Source: Bacillota bacterium
GTDB lineage: Bacteria; Bacillota; Sulfobacillia; Sulfobacillales; Sulfobacillaceae
Assembly (NCBI GenBank): GCA_023381095.1
Contig: JAMCTO010000103.1
Span: forward strand, 1 to 15,346
DNA: 15,346 nucleotides
Direction of reading: 5' to 3'
The position numbers were made by a program, and so were the translations under genes. The notes under the pieces were generated by a model. It ran no database searches. It was not told where the DNA came from and saw nothing but the letters and a program-made list of their open reading frames with translations. This document shows positions 13,742 to 15,346 of the stretch, piece by piece (positions within the stretch are counted from its first letter, which is position 1; every line of letters starts with the position of its first letter).

Positions 13742-15346
13742 TACCGTTCTCGCGTGACAGATCCCGGGCGGGCACCCTCGACGAGTTCTTCCATCCATAA
13801 CTCCAGCATTAGCAACGCATAGACTTGTCGGGAGCCATTAGGATTTTCAGGACCCATGGCATTCAACAACTTCTCTACTTGCGACGGATAAAACCATCCG
13901 CGATTCATCGCCTGGGGGCTGATGAGGGTATCCCACGCTATTTCCGACAGTTTTCCACTCAAGAGAGCCGTCAAAGGTGTAGGAAAACCTTGTTTTGGCC
14001 GTTTCACAACTGCAGACGGCAAATGGCGCCGGGCGACCTGCCGCAACACTTTTTTGTCACGAAAAGCGTCGCGCCGCAATGCGAGGGGAATACTTAGAGC
14101 CAAAGACACTACTTCATGATCGCAATATGGCACCCTGACCTCGAGATTATGATGCATTCCAATACGGTCGGCTTTCAACAGCACATCATCCGGCAGAAAC
14201 CATCGGATATCAAATCCCTGCATGGCCTGTAAATCCGACACCATAGAATGTTGAGTCCAGTATTCCTCTACAGCCCCCGGACGGTCTTCTCGCCACAATT
14301 CTTGGCGAAGCAGTTTCTTTATTTGATCCGGAGAAAAGGTGAACCCAACCCCACGATAGCGCTCGGAAATAGGTTGCTCTGCCCTGGCCATGGCACGTGA
14401 TCCGGGCCACCCTTGGTGCTCCCACCAACGTCGCAAGGACCGGGGAATCATCCGCACCCGCCGTAAACTGGAAGCCTCTCCGTAGCCAGCGTAACCGGCA
14501 AAAATTTCATCGGCCCCTTCACCCGACAGCATGACCGTTTCTTGAGTCGCCGCTGCGCGCGCAATACCATCTAAAGGCAGCGCCGTGGGATCAGCCATCG
14601 GTTCGTCCAGCACATAGGCCAACTCGCGTACCCGCTCTGGCGTTATCGCCCAGTCTACCTCGACGCGATGCAGTGGAATCCCAAATGCGTCCGCAACTTT
14701 TTCCGCCCAGGGAAATTCGTCATAACCCGGATATGACTCAGGAAATGCGGCAGACCATGCTTCCACCGGATGATTACTCTTTTGTGCAGCCAGTGCAGCT
14801 AACACACTAGAATCCAATCCTCCGGATAAAAAAATACCGACGGGTACATCCGAGGCTAAATGACTTGTCACCACATCATGCAGCAGACCATCTAGTCGAT
14901 CTGCCCAATACGTCATGTTATGGCCAATCTGAGGTTCTTCAATTGACGGCTGCCAATATTCATGACGCTGCCGTCGTCCATCCCGGTGAACGATCAACAT
15001 TTCCCCTGGCTGTAGTTTGGTGACATTTTTCAGCAGGGTGTGTGGTGCCGGCACAAAGCGGTGGCTTAGATATGTTGCCAGCAACTCGGTATCGACAGCG
15101 GCTTCAAATTCTGGCAACGCGAAAAATGCCTTAATTTCCGAGGCGAATACCAGACGATCGGTTTGTTCCCAAACATACAAGGGTTTTTGACCAATACGGT
15201 CTCTTGCCAGTACCAGCCGATGACGCTTTTTATCCCAGATCGCCACAGCAAACATTCCCGATATTTTATCAACAAACCCGGCACCATATTCTTCGTAGAG
15301 GTGCACCAATACTTCGCCATCGACATGACTCGCCAAACGATGACCC
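13714..15346 (-). CDS. asnB: Asparagine synthetase (glutamine-hydrolysing), N-terminus cut by window edge
   Basis: 544 codons are visible and the frame is still open at the right edge, where GHRLASHVDGEVLVHLYEEYG continues the class II glutamine amidotransferase domain. About 50-80 residues, including the catalytic Cys2, lie outside. Visible motifs are FAVAIWDKKRHRLVLARDRIG and KPLYVWEQ (glutaminase domain), FASEIKAFFAL, and then the synthetase domain with the ATP pyrophosphatase loop FLSGGLDSSVLAAL, the GEGADEIFAGYAGYGEA motif and VRVPYCDHEVVSLALSIP near the C-terminus. It makes asparagine from aspartate, glutamine and ATP via a beta-aspartyl-AMP intermediate. Paralogues also modify peptides or glycans, but the plain AsnB layout favours biosynthesis. 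It converges with the DUF2508 gene. Confidence 0.92.
   Translation of the reverse strand, partial: GHRLASHVDGEVLVHLYEEYGAGFVDKISGMFAVAIWDKKRHRLVLARDRIGQKPLYVWEQTDRLVFASEIKAFFALPEFEAAVDTELLATYLSHRFVPAPHTLLKNVTKLQPGEMLIVHRDGRRQRHEYWQPSIEEPQIGHNMTYWADRLDGLLHDVVTSHLASDVPVGIFLSGGLDSSVLAALAAQKSNHPVEAWSAAFPESYPGYDEFPWAEKVADAFGIPLHRVEVDWAITPERVRELAYVLDEPMADPTALPLDGIARAAATQETVMLSGEGADEIFAGYAGYGEASSLRRVRMIPRSLRRWWEHQGWPGSRAMARAEQPISERYRGVGFTFSPDQIKKLLRQELWREDRPGAVEEYWTQHSMVSDLQAMQGFDIRWFLPDDVLLKADRIGMHHNLEVRVPYCDHEVVSLALSIPLALRRDAFRDKKVLRQVARRHLPSAVVKRPKQGFPTPLTALLSGKLSEIAWDTLISPQAMNRGWFYPSQVEKLLNAMGPENPNGSRQVYALLMLELWMEELVEGARPGSVTRERYYTAPVSPV
13719..13731. terminator. Small hairpin in the overlap of two convergent genes
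   Basis: CCGGTG-A-CACCGG is a perfect palindrome near the ends of both coding frames. It may help end transcription in both directions; no T-tract follows. Confidence 0.3.

Overview
The window looks like chromosomal sequence from an acidophilic or thermophilic Gram-positive (Firmicutes) bacterium, most likely Sulfobacillus-like. This rests on strong AGGAGG-type ribosome binding sites, mixed ATG/GTG/TTG starts, a YaaL-type DUF2508 protein, a YtrA-type GntR regulator, a lipobox lipoprotein and an OmpR-type wing-helix protein. The genus is inference; no rRNA or other marker is present.

Left part (1-4958): an NCS1-family nucleobase/hydantoin-type permease (minus strand, running off the left edge) sits behind a long leader with a good promoter candidate. 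Three unrelated GNAT acetyltransferases follow on the plus strand. The first has no ordinary start codon where homology would put its N-terminus. They converge on the C-terminal part of an APC-family amino acid permease (minus) whose first half is missing.

Middle part (about 4950-9614): the permease fragment abuts a foreign-looking segment. It holds a DUF3987-type P-loop ATPase with no ribosome binding site, a small basic helical protein, a gene-poor stretch rich in palindromes, a stand-alone OmpR-type winged-helix protein, helically phased 11-bp direct repeats, a GH25 muramidase with no signal peptide followed by a clear terminator, a lipoprotein of unknown function, and a GntR/YtrA-type repressor. 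This mix suggests a decayed plasmid-, phage- or satellite-derived island, but no integrase is visible.

Insertion sequence (9641-11126): a complete IS of 1486 bp can be delimited to the base. It has 33-bp imperfect terminal inverted repeats, a 6-bp TTAGAC direct repeat on both sides, one DDE transposase and a leader able to form alternative hairpins. It landed 26 bp upstream of gntR, cutting the regulator from its promoter region and apparently splitting an operator-like dyad.

Right part (11127-15346): a strong 18-bp hairpin, a small DUF2892 membrane protein, a 631-bp gene-free stretch with a compact nest of inverted repeats and three copies of an ATTAGCCGG-type site, an aquaporin with NPI in place of the first NPA motif, a hemerythrin-like protein lacking one ligand, a DUF2508 protein, and most of a glutamine-hydrolysing asparagine synthetase (minus, running off the right edge).
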